Shown here piece after piece: positions 18,100-27,010 of a stretch of 64,000 nucleotides of DNA (position 1 is its first letter; each line of letters starts with the position of its first letter). Location of the stretch: assembly GCF_900566075.1 (NCBI RefSeq), contig NZ_UPHU01000001.1, positions 6,076,325-6,140,324 of the forward strand, written 5' to 3'. The notes under the pieces were generated by a model, which ran no database searches, had not been told where the DNA came from, and saw nothing but the letters and a program-made list of their open reading frames with translations. Source of the stretch: Mycobacterium pseudokansasii (GTDB lineage Bacteria > Actinomycetota > Actinomycetes > Mycobacteriales > Mycobacteriaceae). The position numbers and the translations under genes are program-made.

Positions 18100-18582
18100 G
18101 TGAAGCGTGGACTGACGGTGGCGGTAGCCGGAGCGGCGATTCTGGCCGCGGGCCTTTCCGGATGTTCGAGCAACAAATCGACCAGCAGCGGCGGCAGCTC
18201 GAGCAGCAGTGCCACATCGGCAAGCACCGGGGGTGGCGGGGCGTCGGGAACCAAGGTCATCATCGACGGCCAAGACCAGCACGTGACCGGCTCGGTCGTC
18301 TGCACGACGGCGGCCGGCAATGTCAACATCGCGATCGGTGGGGCAGCCACCGGCATCGCCGCCGTGCTCACCGACGCCAACCCGCCCGAGGTGAAGTCGG
18401 TCGGCCTGGGCAACGTCAACGGTGTGACACTCGGATACACCTCCGGCACCGGCCAGGGCAAAGCCGAGGCGAGCAAGAGCGGCAGCACCTACAAGATCAC
18501 CGGCACGGCGACCGGCGTCGACATGGCCAACCCGATGCAGCCGGTGAACAAGCCGTTCGAAATCGACGTCACCTGCCCCTAG
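18100..18582 (+). CDS. lpqH: 19-kDa lipoprotein antigen LpqH
   Basis: A 160-residue lipoprotein: signal peptide with lipobox LSGC (Cys22), a Ser/Gly-rich linker rich in O-glycosylation-type residues (about 25-50), then the conserved 19-kDa antigen domain with two cysteines (VVCTT and the terminal DVTCP) expected to form a disulfide. It is anchored in the cell envelope and is a TLR2 ligand in M. tuberculosis. The GTG start has GGAG about 8 bases upstream. It is monocistronic by layout; a small hairpin follows and the tcrXY genes converge on it. Confidence 0.96.
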   Translation: MKRGLTVAVAGAAILAAGLSGCSSNKSTSSGGSSSSSATSASTGGGGASGTKVIIDGQDQHVTGSVVCTTAAGNVNIAIGGAATGIAAVLTDANPPEVKSVGLGNVNGVTLGYTSGTGQGKAEASKSGSTYKITGTATGVDMANPMQPVNKPFEIDVTCP

Positions 18583-18589
18583 CAACCCG

Positions 18590-18603
18590 GCCCGCCTGCG
18601 GGC
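18590..18603 (+). terminator. Small hairpin after lpqH
   Basis: GCCCG and CGGGC are separated by CCTG, starting 8 bases after the lpqH stop and lying between the convergent lpqH and tcrY genes. The stem is only 5 bp and has no T-run, so terminator activity is a guess. Confidence 0.35.
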
Positions 18604-18631
18604 AGGTATCGGGCGGCTATCGTGGCGCGAT

Positions 18632-20137
18632 TCAAACGCGTGACGATGCGGGCGGTTGCCACCCGTCGAGTGGCAACCGCACCGCGAACTCGGTATGTCC
18701 GGGCGAGCTGTCGACGGTGATGGTCCCGTTGTGGGCCTTGACAACGGCAGACACGATCGCCAGGCCCAACCCGGTGCTGCCGCCCTTGCGGGAGCGAGAG
18801 GTGTCCCCGCGCGCGAACCGTTCGAATACCTCCGACTGCAGACCTGCCGGAATGCCGGGGCCGTTGTCGACCACCTGCAGCAGGGCGTGCGCCGGCTCGA
18901 CACTCAACCTGGTCGTCACCACCGTGCCGGGGCCGGTGTGGATGCGGGCGTTGGCAAGCAGGTTGGCTACCACCTGATGCAATCGCGCGACGTCACCGGT
19001 GACCACCACGGGCTCCGGCGGCAGGTCGAGTTCCCACTTGTGATCCGGGCCAGCAATGTGTGCGTCGCTGACCGCGTCAACCGCCAAGTGCGACAGGTCC
19101 ACCGGTTCGCGTTCCAGCGGCCGCCCGGAGTCCAGGCGGGCCAGTAGCAACAGGTCCTCGACAAGACGGGTTATCCGCTCGGTCTCCGAAGCCACCCGGC
19201 TCATGGCGTGAGCCACCGCTTCACGGTCGTCACTCATGCGTTGCGCGAGTTCGGTATACCCGCGAATCGCGGCCAGCGGGGTGCGCAGCTCGTGACTGGC
19301 GTCGGCGACGAACTGGCGCACCCGGGTCTCGCTGGCCTGCCGCGCCGACAGCGCGGCCGCGATGTGGTCGAGCATCCTGTTCAGGGCCGACCCGAGTTGA
19401 CCAACCTCGGTGTAGGGGTTCGCGTCGGTGTCGGACACCCGGACCGGCAATGCGACTTCGCCCCGGTCCAACGGCAAATCGACGACTTCGGTTGCGGTTT
19501 GGGCAACGCGCCGCAATGGCGCCAACGCCCGCCTGATGATCACCGCCCCGGCGGTCGTCGCCGCGAACAGCGCGACCGCGGTGACGATCCCGAACATGAC
19601 CAGCATCCGGAACATGGTTGCGTCCATGTTGGACATCGACAGCCCGGTGACGATGACGTCGGTGCGGTTTCGACTGGGGGCCGCGACCACCCGGTAGCGA
19701 CCCAGGCCGTCGAGGTTCAGGGTGACCGGGGTGCGGCTGCCGGCGATCGCGGCCAGCTGAGCCTGGGCCTTGTCGTTCAGCGCGGCCCGGGCACCGCTGC
19801 CGGTCAGGTAGCCGGCGTCGATCGTCTTGCCGTTGCTGACCACCGCCGCGACCAATCCGGCCGGCTGGCCGGGCGCGTCCAGAAACCTGGGCCCGGGGCC
19901 GGTCCGCACGTAACGCGGTTCGTGCCGGTGCGGCGGTTCGGGGTACAGCAGCGACGAGCGGTACGAGGCCCCGCTGAGCTGGCCATCGAGCTGCTTCACC
20001 AAATGGTGGCGCAGGGCCAGTTCGGTTGCCGCGGTGATTCCGATACAGACCAGGACCAGAACCACGACCTGTCCGACCAGGAGTCGCAGGCGTAATGACC
20101 AGGGCCGCCGGACGTTAACGGGCCGGCTTGAGGACAT
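18632..20137 (-). CDS. tcrY: Sensor histidine kinase TcrY
   Basis: A 501-residue membrane kinase. It has a first membrane helix (about 18-40), an extracytoplasmic sensor of about 130 residues, a second helix (about 176-200), a HAMP region (205-265), an H-box ASHELRTPL with phospho-accepting His282, and an ATPase domain with NLLANA, DNGPGI and GSTGLGLAI. It should autophosphorylate and pass phosphate to TcrX. The start overlaps the tcrX 3' end by 23 bases, so the two are coupled. The M. tuberculosis protein is somewhat shorter, so a downstream start is possible. Confidence 0.92.
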   Translation of the reverse strand: MSSSRPVNVRRPWSLRLRLLVGQVVVLVLVCIGITAATELALRHHLVKQLDGQLSGASYRSSLLYPEPPHRHEPRYVRTGPGPRFLDAPGQPAGLVAAVVSNGKTIDAGYLTGSGARAALNDKAQAQLAAIAGSRTPVTLNLDGLGRYRVVAAPSRNRTDVIVTGLSMSNMDATMFRMLVMFGIVTAVALFAATTAGAVIIRRALAPLRRVAQTATEVVDLPLDRGEVALPVRVSDTDANPYTEVGQLGSALNRMLDHIAAALSARQASETRVRQFVADASHELRTPLAAIRGYTELAQRMSDDREAVAHAMSRVASETERITRLVEDLLLLARLDSGRPLEREPVDLSHLAVDAVSDAHIAGPDHKWELDLPPEPVVVTGDVARLHQVVANLLANARIHTGPGTVVTTRLSVEPAHALLQVVDNGPGIPAGLQSEVFERFARGDTSRSRKGGSTGLGLAIVSAVVKAHNGTITVDSSPGHTEFAVRLPLDGWQPPASSRV

Positions 20138-20819
20138 AGCCCGCGCCGCGCAGCGTGTGGATCATGGGTGCGCGACCGTTGTCGATCTTTTTGCGCAGGT
20201 AGGAAATGTACAACTCGACGATGTTGGACCGGCCGCCGAAATCGTAGCTCCATACCCGGTCCAGGATCTGGGCCTTGCTCAGTACCCGCTTGGAATTGCG
20301 CATCATGAAACGCAGCAGCTCAAACTCGGTAGAGGTCAAGGAGATCGGCTCGCCGGCGCGGGCCACCTCGTGACTTTCCTCGTCGAGCACCAGATCTCCC
20401 ACCACGAGTTGGGCACCGCTGTCGACGGTGGTGATGCCGGTGCGGCGCAGCAGCGCGCGCAGCCGCAGCACCACCTCCTCGATGCTGAACGGTTTGGTGA
20501 CGTAGTCGTCGCCGCCGGCGGTCAGCCCGGCGATGCGGTCTTCCACCGCATCCTTGGCCGTCAACAGCAGCACCGGCAGGCGAGGATTCTCCCTGCGCAA
20601 CTTGTGCAGTACCTCCAGTCCGCTCATGTCGGGCAGCATCACGTCGAGCACGACGACGTCGGGCCGCGCGGTGCGGGCCGCTGCGATCGCCGATGCGCCG
20701 TCCTGCGCCGTGGCGATATCCCAGCCCTCGTAGCGCAACGCCATCGAAACCATTTCGGCGAGAACGGGTTCGTCGTCAACGACCAGGACACTGATCGGTT
20801 GTCCGTCGGCGCGGGACAT
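20115..20819 (-). CDS. tcrX: Response regulator TcrX (OmpR type)
   Basis: A 234-residue regulator. The receiver domain has the acidic pair Asp15/Asp16, the phospho-accepting Asp59 in VVVLDVMLPD and Lys109 in VTKPF. The C-terminal winged helix has the OmpR-type LTSTEFELLRFM and HTLRGAGYVLKP signatures. The ATG at 20819 gives the same length as M. tuberculosis TcrX; an upstream reading would add 19 residues. Its partner TcrY is encoded immediately downstream. Work on M. tuberculosis tcrXY links it to iron limitation; nothing in this sequence shows that directly. Confidence 0.93.
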   Translation of the reverse strand: MSRADGQPISVLVVDDEPVLAEMVSMALRYEGWDIATAQDGASAIAAARTARPDVVVLDVMLPDMSGLEVLHKLRRENPRLPVLLLTAKDAVEDRIAGLTAGGDDYVTKPFSIEEVVLRLRALLRRTGITTVDSGAQLVVGDLVLDEESHEVARAGEPISLTSTEFELLRFMMRNSKRVLSKAQILDRVWSYDFGGRSNIVELYISYLRKKIDNGRAPMIHTLRGAGYVLKPAR

Positions 20820-20970
20820 GACGACTCGCTCGGCCGGAGTTCGCGGGCTCGTCACGATTCCCAGTATCCGCACCACACTAGGCCGACGCTATGCCGTTGC
20901 TATGCGCAAGCTGTGAAAGGTCGCGTGAGCCGCATGGCCACTGGGGGCCGCGACCTTTCGGTATCGGGCG

Positions 20971-21126
20971 CTAGTACCAGTACCGGCGGCCGGCGACCGG
21001 GCGACCCATGGAGCCCAGGGCCCAGAGCACGGCTCCGATCACCAGCACGATGATCCCGAGCACCGTCAGCAAATGGATGCCGAACACGAATCCGAGAATG
21101 AGCAAGATGGCACCGACGACGATCAT
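20971..21126 (-). CDS. Small hydrophobic membrane protein (51 aa)
   Basis: The 51-residue product is almost entirely two hydrophobic segments (residues 2-20 and 22-36) followed by a short basic tail ending RRYWY. It fits the small actinobacterial DUF6131-type hydrophobic proteins; function unknown. The ATG at 21126 has AAGGAAG 8 bases upstream, an unusually good site that fixes the start. It lies between tcrX and another small membrane protein on the same strand. Confidence 0.75.
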   Translation of the reverse strand: MIVVGAILLILGFVFGIHLLTVLGIIVLVIGAVLWALGSMGRPVAGRRYWY

Positions 21127-21137
21127 GGCGACTTCCT

Positions 21138-21377
21138 TTACATTGAGAGGATGTGATCGCCCGGCTGCATTGAGCTGGGCTGCGGCAAATGGCAATTTGT
21201 TACTTTCGGGTTGACACCCAGGTAATTCAGGGGGCCCGCGATCACCGTCACCGCAACGGTTCCCGCTGAAGCACAACTTGTTTGCTCACCTTTGAAATAG
21301 CCTCGCTGCCACGTCGCGAAGACTCCGATGAGTAGCCACACGAGCACAATCGCCCCGACAACTCCGCGCCCACGCAT
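21138..21377 (-). CDS. Small membrane or secreted protein (79 aa), unknown
   Basis: The 79-residue product begins with a basic MRGR and one hydrophobic helix (about 6-22), then a polar domain with two cysteines (TSCAS and TNCHL), possibly exported and disulfide-bonded. The ATG at 21377 is chosen because GGAGGT lies 5 bases upstream. It ends 11 bases before the 51-residue gene, suggesting a two-gene unit. I do not recognise a family. Confidence 0.65.
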   Translation of the reverse strand: MRGRGVVGAIVLVWLLIGVFATWQRGYFKGEQTSCASAGTVAVTVIAGPLNYLGVNPKVTNCHLPQPSSMQPGDHILSM

Positions 21378-21505
21378 GGTGACCTCCATTGTGTTTCGAG
21401 AAAAATCCCGCAGCACCTGACATACCCGTTGCACCCATGTTCAAACATCGACCCGAGGCGAACTTGGAAGCGAATTTGCGGTCAGAATTTCCGCGGACGG
21501 GCTAA

Positions 21506-21919
21506 CTACCAGTTATGGGCGGCGAGCCACTGCGCCGCACGTCTCTTCGATGCGCGGCAGAGCCAGGCATCCTGGATCATCTCGGTCAGCTCGGTGATCC
21601 CGATTTCCGCCAATCGGCTGGCCCGCACGAGCACCGACAAATGTCCGTCGAAGTGCGGGGAGGTGAAAAACGGTGACGCCGGATCCTGGGTCAGGGCCAG
21701 CTTGTCGGCCTCGGACTCCACCCACACGATGATGACGTCGGTGTAGCGCTCACCGGTGTCCGGGTCGGTCGCGTCCGGCCGCGGGGTGCGAAAGTACACA
21801 AACGACTTGCCGCCCACCTGGTAGATGGCGTTGCCCTGCGGCCCGGCCACCCGGTTGACGTGTGGCATCGACGCGGCGATCCGGTGCACGTCGTCAACCG
21901 TGGCAGGTCGGTCAGCCAT
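21506..21919 (-). CDS. MmcQ/YjbR family protein
   Basis: A 137-residue protein with the MmcQ/YjbR (DUF419-type) pattern: an N-terminal helix VDDVHRIAASMPHV, the strand GKSFVYFRTPR, a central VESEADKLAL stretch, FFTSPHFDGHLSVLVRASRL and a C-terminal helix with DAWLCRASKR. The fold is a double-wing DNA-binding-like domain, but the function is not established. It is soluble. It is divergent from the lysin-like gene. Confidence 0.8.
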   Translation of the reverse strand: MADRPATVDDVHRIAASMPHVNRVAGPQGNAIYQVGGKSFVYFRTPRPDATDPDTGERYTDVIIVWVESEADKLALTQDPASPFFTSPHFDGHLSVLVRASRLAEIGITELTEMIQDAWLCRASKRRAAQWLAAHNW

Positions 21920-22025
21920 GACCGGGACAATACCCGCTCATACCCGCCCGATACCCTTGAAGCGGAGCTGTACCATGGGCGACAAGCCTTGCGGTAAAGG
22001 GGGATTGGGGGGGCTCTGCTGATAT

Positions 22026-22850
22026 ATGGTCGATACATTATTCGCCGACGTATCCGAATATCAAGTGCCGGTTGATGACTCATATCCTTACCAGGTGCTT
22101 TCCATTCGTGTTTCCGACGGCACCTATCGCGATCACAACTTCGCACGCAACTATGCGTGGATGCGGGCCGCATTGGACAGCGAGCGAATGACATTCGGGA
22201 TTGTCTACACCTACGTCCGGCCGAATTGGCTGGCCAACGCCAATACCGTGCGCGCCATGATCGACGCCGAAGGCGGCTTGCACCGGCGGGTGGCATTGAT
22301 GCTCGACGTCGAGTCCGGCGGGAACCCGCCGGGCGACGGGTCGGCGTGGATCAATCAGTTGTATTGGAACCTCGCCGATTACGCCGGTTCGCCCAGGCGA
22401 ATCATCGGCTATGCCAACGCTTATGACTTCTGGAACATGTGGCGGGTGCGTCCACCGGGCCTACGCGTGATCGCCGCGGGCTATGGGTCTAACCCCAACC
22501 TGCCCGGCCAGGTCGCCCACCAGTACACCGACGGCTCAGGTTACAGCCCGAATCTGCCGCAGGGCTCCCCGCCGTTCGGCCGCTGCGACATGAACTCCGC
22601 CGACGGACTCACACCAAGGCAATTTGCCGCCGCCTGCGGCATTACAGTGAACGGAGGACCACTGATGGCGCTCACCGACGAGGAGCAAGCCGAACTGCTG
22701 ACCAAGGTTCGCGAGATCTGGGATCAACTGCGTGGGCCCAACGGCGCCGGCTGGCCGCAACTCGGTCAGAACAGCCAGGGCCAAAACCTCACCCCCGTCG
22801 ACGCGATCGCGGCAATCAAGGACGACGTCGAGGGCATGCTCGCGGGGTAA
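22026..22850 (+). CDS. Phage-lysin-like glycoside hydrolase family 25-type protein
   Basis: A 274-residue protein with an N-terminal hydrolase-like domain (about 1-210): FADVSEYQ at the start, LMLDVES in the middle (the DxE-type acidic motif of GH25 muramidases) and VAHQYTDGSG near its end. The last 60 residues, starting LMALTDEEQAELLTKVREIW, resemble the tails of mycobacteriophage lysin A proteins. There is no signal peptide. It is probably a captured phage lysin gene able to cut peptidoglycan, but without holin or phage genes nearby its use is unclear. The start ATG follows GGGGGATTGGGGGGG. Confidence 0.7.
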   Translation: MVDTLFADVSEYQVPVDDSYPYQVLSIRVSDGTYRDHNFARNYAWMRAALDSERMTFGIVYTYVRPNWLANANTVRAMIDAEGGLHRRVALMLDVESGGNPPGDGSAWINQLYWNLADYAGSPRRIIGYANAYDFWNMWRVRPPGLRVIAAGYGSNPNLPGQVAHQYTDGSGYSPNLPQGSPPFGRCDMNSADGLTPRQFAAACGITVNGGPLMALTDEEQAELLTKVREIWDQLRGPNGAGWPQLGQNSQGQNLTPVDAIAAIKDDVEGMLAG

Positions 22851-22924
22851 GCCTCGGCACCTCCGTCGGCCGAGCCGACGTTGGAGTACCGGCGACGTCA
22901 TTGCACCAGAGTAGGTTTTTACAG

Positions 22925-23950
22925 GTGGACCTGGAAGCGGTGGCCGCATGGATGTCCGAGCGGGGACTCGGCGAGGGTCCATTGGAGGACGTTTCCGCGG
23001 TAACCGGCGGAACGCAAAACGTCATGATGCGATTCAACAGGTCCGGCCGGCCGTATGTGCTGCGGCGCGGACCGCGACACCTGCGTCCACGCAGTAACAC
23101 CGTGATCCTGCGGGAAACACAGGTTCTCGCCGCGCTGGCCGGCTCCGACGTCCCGCATCCGCGCCTGATCGCCACCTGCGACGACCCCGGTGTGCTCGGC
23201 GACGCGGTCTTCTACCTGATGGAGCCCGTCGACGGTTTCAACGCCGGCGAAGGGCTCCCGCCGCTGCACGCGGGCGACGCACAGGTGCGGTACGGGATGG
23301 GCCTGTCGATGGCCGATGCGCTGGCCAGGCTGGGCGCGGTAGACCACGTCGCCGTTGGGCTCGCCGACTTCGGCAAACCGGAAGGCTTCCTGGAACGCCA
23401 AGTACCGCGCTGGCTTTCCGAGCTGGAGTCCTATCGGCAGTACGACGGCTACCCCGGGCCGCAGGTCCCGGGAATCGAGCAGGTATCAACGTGGCTGGAG
23501 CGCCATCGGCCGACGACGTGGACACCCGGCATCATGCACGGCGACTACCACGCAGCCAACGTCATGTTCTCCCGGACCGGGCCGGACGTGGTCGCCATCG
23601 TCGACTGGGAAATGTGCACGATCGGCGACCCGCTGCTGGACCTGGGCTGGCTGCTGGCGACCTGGCGCCAGCCCGACGGGTCGAGCGTGTTCAGCCACGC
23701 GTTGGGTGGCCAAAGCGGGCTGGCCAGTACCGACGACCTGATGCACCGGTATGCCGCCAACACCACCCGCGACCTGTCGCACATCACCTGGTACACCGTG
23801 CTGGCCTGCTTCAAACTCGGCATCGTGATCGAGGGCACGCTTGCCCGCGCCTGCGCGGGCAAGGCCGAAAAGGAAGTCGGTGATCAACTGCATGCGGCCA
23901 CCGTGCACCTATTCGAGCGGGCGTTGAACATCATCGGGTCGCGGCACTAG
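22925..23950 (+). CDS. APH-fold phosphotransferase, third paralogue
   Basis: A 341-residue protein with the catalytic loop MHGDYHAANVMF and metal motif IVDWEMCTIGDPLLD, the same signature as the genes at 9.6-10.6 kb and 11.4-12.4 kb; the N-lobe has VTGGTQNVMMRF. It resembles ACAD10/11-type kinases. I take the GTG at 22925 (AGTAGG 9 bases upstream); a TTG at 22901 would add eight residues. It stands alone here between a lysin-like gene and a transposase remnant, without a dehydrogenase neighbour. Confidence 0.85.
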   Translation: MDLEAVAAWMSERGLGEGPLEDVSAVTGGTQNVMMRFNRSGRPYVLRRGPRHLRPRSNTVILRETQVLAALAGSDVPHPRLIATCDDPGVLGDAVFYLMEPVDGFNAGEGLPPLHAGDAQVRYGMGLSMADALARLGAVDHVAVGLADFGKPEGFLERQVPRWLSELESYRQYDGYPGPQVPGIEQVSTWLERHRPTTWTPGIMHGDYHAANVMFSRTGPDVVAIVDWEMCTIGDPLLDLGWLLATWRQPDGSSVFSHALGGQSGLASTDDLMHRYAANTTRDLSHITWYTVLACFKLGIVIEGTLARACAGKAEKEVGDQLHAATVHLFERALNIIGSRH

Positions 23951-23951
23951 C

Positions 23952-24132
23952 ACCTGCGATCGTCGAACCCGTTTTCGGCCAACTGCAGACCCTGCAAAAC
24001 GCCAAACAACGGTTGCTTCGCGGGCTCGATCAGGCCCGCGGTGAATGGCTGCGGCTGGTAACCTGCCCCACCCTGGGCGAACTTGACGGCCATGTCGGCG
24101 TCACCGGACTGGCCCCCCTGGCGATCAGCTGA
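23952..24132 (+). pseudogene. Transposase C-terminal remnant (IS1182-like)
   Basis: The frame reads VEPVFGQLQTLQNAK, then LLRGLDQARGEWLRLVTC and ends LAIS before a TGA at 24130-24132. The VEPVFGQ start and the RGL..RGEW segment are typical of the last 60 residues of IS1182-type DDE transposases. Nothing upstream belongs to it: it begins directly after the APH-fold gene's stop, so the rest of the element has been deleted. Confidence 0.65.
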
Positions 24133-24713
24133 CCCGGCCCGTCGTTTCCCGGGCGCTTGACGTGCGAGCCTGCATCCAGGGCGTCCAGTCTGCGTCCACA
24201 GCGCTGCCGACTGCGATTTCGTCGCTCTCAGCGCAGGATGAAAACCTGACCCCGTTCGGGCAGCGCCGGATCCGCGTGAACCGTTACTGACCCGCGCTGC
24301 TGGTTGTCAACCCGGTCGTAGGACCGGCGCCGACGGACTTCGCCTTTCTGTCGATGATCCCGGTGGGGCGAGCACGTTGAGCATCAACTTGAGCGTCAAC
24401 CAGCACACTGCCCGGTGACCTACTGCTGCCCGGTGCCTCGACAGCGGCGAGTACGGCGTCGACTGTATGACCCCAGGCGCCGACGACGGTTCGGCGAGGC
24501 CCGGCATCCGCAATGCCGGCTTGTGGACGACGAGGAATCGAGAAATATGGCGGGAGACGAACAAATCCGCGCAGGCGCAGGAGAGCCGTCCTGACTATCC
24601 GCGTCAGGGGTCCCGAGTGGACGAGCCTGACATCGATACCGCAGAGCGCGACGACATCTCGGCATATGACGGTGGCACCCATCGCAGGCCGTGATTCAAC
24701 GACCCGTATCAGC
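24133..24713 (+). other. Gene-free interval left of the IS1380 element
   Basis: About 580 bases with only short open frames on both strands (the longest about 130 codons on the minus strand), none with recognisable motifs or a good ribosome site. It may be eroded mobile DNA. I find no sign of the AbiEi-type antitoxin that would be expected upstream of the disrupted toxin gene. Confidence 0.45.
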
Positions 24714-26395
24714 CTAGTCTCGGGCTTTCACACTGAGTGATCTTGATTGCGTGTGTTGAACGAAGAAAGGTGCTCTGAGCTGGGATAATTTGGCTTGCTG
24801 AAGGACCAGATCATCGCAAGAATCGGAGCACCAATCTGGTGGGCAAGTCTAGGTCGTGTTACCCGTCGTTGGCGTTGGATGGTCGTGCAACCGGTGTCGT
24901 GTCGCATGCTGGTGCGGTTGTGCTGCTGCGTGCCGCCGAGCGGGTGAGGCTGACCGGGGCGTTGTCGGGCGCGTTGGCGCCGTGGCGTAAACCGCTGGCC
25001 AGCCACGACCCCGGCAAGATCGTGCTCGATGTGGCTATCGCGCTGGCGCTCGGTGGGGACTGCCTGGCTGATGTCGGCCTGCTGCGCGCCGAACCCGGGG
25101 TGTTCGGTACGGTCGCATCCGATCCCACCGTGTCGAGGTTGATCACTTCGTTGGCCGCAGATGCCCCGAAAGCGTTGGCGGCCATCGGCTCTGCGCGGGC
25201 CGCCGCACGTGCCGCGGCGTGGGCGGCTGCTGGACAGGCCTCGCCGGGTCATGGGATCGATGCCGATCACCCGTTGATCATCGATTTGGATGCGACCCTG
25301 GTCACCGCGCACTCGGAGAAGGAGAAAGCCGCACCAACATTCAAGCGTGGCTTTGGGTTTCACCCGTTGTGTGCGTTCGTCGATCACGGCAGTGCGGGAA
25401 CGGGGGAGTCGCTGGCGATCTTGCTGCGGGCCGGCAATGCCGGCTCTAACACCGCCGCCGACCACAAAACGGTCCTCGCGTGCGCGCTGGAGCAATTGCC
25501 CTTTCAGGTCGGCTATCGGGTCGGCAAGAAAGTTCTGGTGCGCACCGACGCCGCCGGGGCCACCCACGAATTCCTCAACTACCTGAGCGCGCGCCGGCTG
25601 TCCTACTCGCTGGGATTTGCCCTCACCGAGACGATGGCCACCGGCATCGACGCGATTCCCCAGACGGCGTGGACCCCGGCCTACGACGCTGATGGGCAGG
25701 TCCGTGACGGGGCGTGGGTCACCGAGGCAACCGGGGTCGTTGACCTGTCGGACTGGCCCGCGGGGATGCGGCTGATCGTGCGCAAAGAACGCCCTCATCC
25801 GGGCGCCCAGCTACGTTTCACCGACCGCGACGGGTTACGGCTGACCGCGTTCGTCACCAACACCACCCGTGGGCAGCTGCCCGATCTCGAACTGCGCCAT
25901 CGCCGCCGCGCCCGCTGCGAAGACCGCATCCGGGTCGCCAAAGACACCGGCCTGGCCAACCTCCCCCTGCACGGATTCGACCAAAACCGGATCTGGTGCG
26001 CATTGGTGCAGCTGGCCATGGAGCTGACCGCCTGGTGCCAAATGCTGGCCTTCGAGGAGCACCCGGCGCGGCGCTGGGAACCCAAACGACTACGGCTGCG
26101 GCTGTTTTCGATCGCCGGCCGCCTGGCCCGCCACGCCCGCCGAACCCGGCTGCGCCTCGCCGCGCACGCACCCTGGGCCGACGTGTTGACCACCGCGTTG
26201 GCCCGCCTGCAACCCGGCTGACCAACTACCCAACCGTCCCCACGACCCCAAGAAAGGACCACCCGGGCCCAAGGAACCCCGCAGAAGCCGCTGACCCGGG
26301 CCCACCACCGCACCCCCCAACCGAAAATCAAGATCCAAAACCACAATCCGACCCGATCAGGCCACCACGTCAACCCCACGAAACATCCGGGCTAG
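24714..26395 (+). mobile_element. IS1380-family insertion sequence
   Basis: The element of about 1.68 kb has a single transposase gene. The proposed ends both carry CTAG followed by a weakly matching inverted repeat: left CTAGTCTCGGGCTTTCAC, right (reverse complement) CTAGCCCGGATGTTTCG. IS1380 elements such as ISEcp1 also begin near CCTAG, and the size is normal. I could not find a convincing target duplication, so the exact ends are uncertain by a few bases. Its right end abuts the 5' end of the disrupted AbiEii-type toxin frame. Confidence 0.7.
24839..26221 (+). CDS. IS1380-family transposase
   Basis: A full-length 460-residue DDE transposase. It begins with KSRSCYPSLALDG, has LIIDLDATLVTAHSEKE (first catalytic Asp), VLVRTDAAGATHEF (second Asp) and a C-terminal RCEDRIRVAKDTGLANLPLHGF (catalytic Glu region) followed by a helical tail: the usual family order. 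The frame is intact, so the element may still be mobile. The start used is the GTG at 24839, close to the left end of the element. Confidence 0.9.
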   Translation: MGKSRSCYPSLALDGRATGVVSHAGAVVLLRAAERVRLTGALSGALAPWRKPLASHDPGKIVLDVAIALALGGDCLADVGLLRAEPGVFGTVASDPTVSRLITSLAADAPKALAAIGSARAAARAAAWAAAGQASPGHGIDADHPLIIDLDATLVTAHSEKEKAAPTFKRGFGFHPLCAFVDHGSAGTGESLAILLRAGNAGSNTAADHKTVLACALEQLPFQVGYRVGKKVLVRTDAAGATHEFLNYLSARRLSYSLGFALTETMATGIDAIPQTAWTPAYDADGQVRDGAWVTEATGVVDLSDWPAGMRLIVRKERPHPGAQLRFTDRDGLRLTAFVTNTTRGQLPDLELRHRRRARCEDRIRVAKDTGLANLPLHGFDQNRIWCALVQLAMELTAWCQMLAFEEHPARRWEPKRLRLRLFSIAGRLARHARRTRLRLAAHAPWADVLTTALARLQPG

Positions 26396-26939
26396 CCTTA
26401 CTCGCGCGCTAGTCGCACGTCATGCGACCGGGCGAGCCGATGTATATGATGCAGCGTTGCTCGACGTCGCCCAAGATCACTTGCTATTCCTCCTCGCTCA
26501 AGCGGCGAATTTCGGTGACGGTCGCTTGGTATTTAAGGGTGGCACTAGCTTGCGGAAGTGTCGGTTGGGCAACGCCGGCCGATTCTCAACCGACTTAGAC
26601 TTCAGCGCGCCCGACGACGACGTAGTGCTCGAGGTTTGCGGTCTTATCGATGGAGCACGCGTCGGTGGCTTTGAATTTGGCATAGTGAGCACCAGGGGCG
26701 ATGGACGTCATTGGGGGCTGACGGTCAGTCATGCTGAATTGGGTGAGCCCCGGATTGCGGCGAGTGTCGAATTCGCGCGGCCCATTGGCTCTACCGCCGG
26801 AGCCGCTCCCTTTCGTGCCGTTGCCGATCCATAGGGCCTACGGCTTTCCCTTGCCCACACTGCCAGTGGTCGCTGAAGCGGAAGCTTGCGCAGAAAAACT
26901 TGCGCGATACCGACGCGTCGCTTTCGCACGAGATCTCTA

Positions 26940-26944
26940 CGACT
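26940..26944 (+). repeat. Target-site duplication CGACT, left copy
   Basis: CGACT precedes the left terminus (TGTCAATGGCCA) of the IS21-family element and is repeated directly after its right terminus at 29505-29509. Confidence 0.85.
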
Positions 26945-27010
26945 TGTCAATGGCCAGGTTGAAGTATCCGCTGGTGGCCAGATAGAAGTATCCACCCCGT
27001 GCGGTAGTTC

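Noticed and set aside
24284..24682. A 132-residue minus-strand frame left of IS1380
   Set aside because: No recognisable motif, no ribosome site, and overlapping frames of equal length on the other strand.
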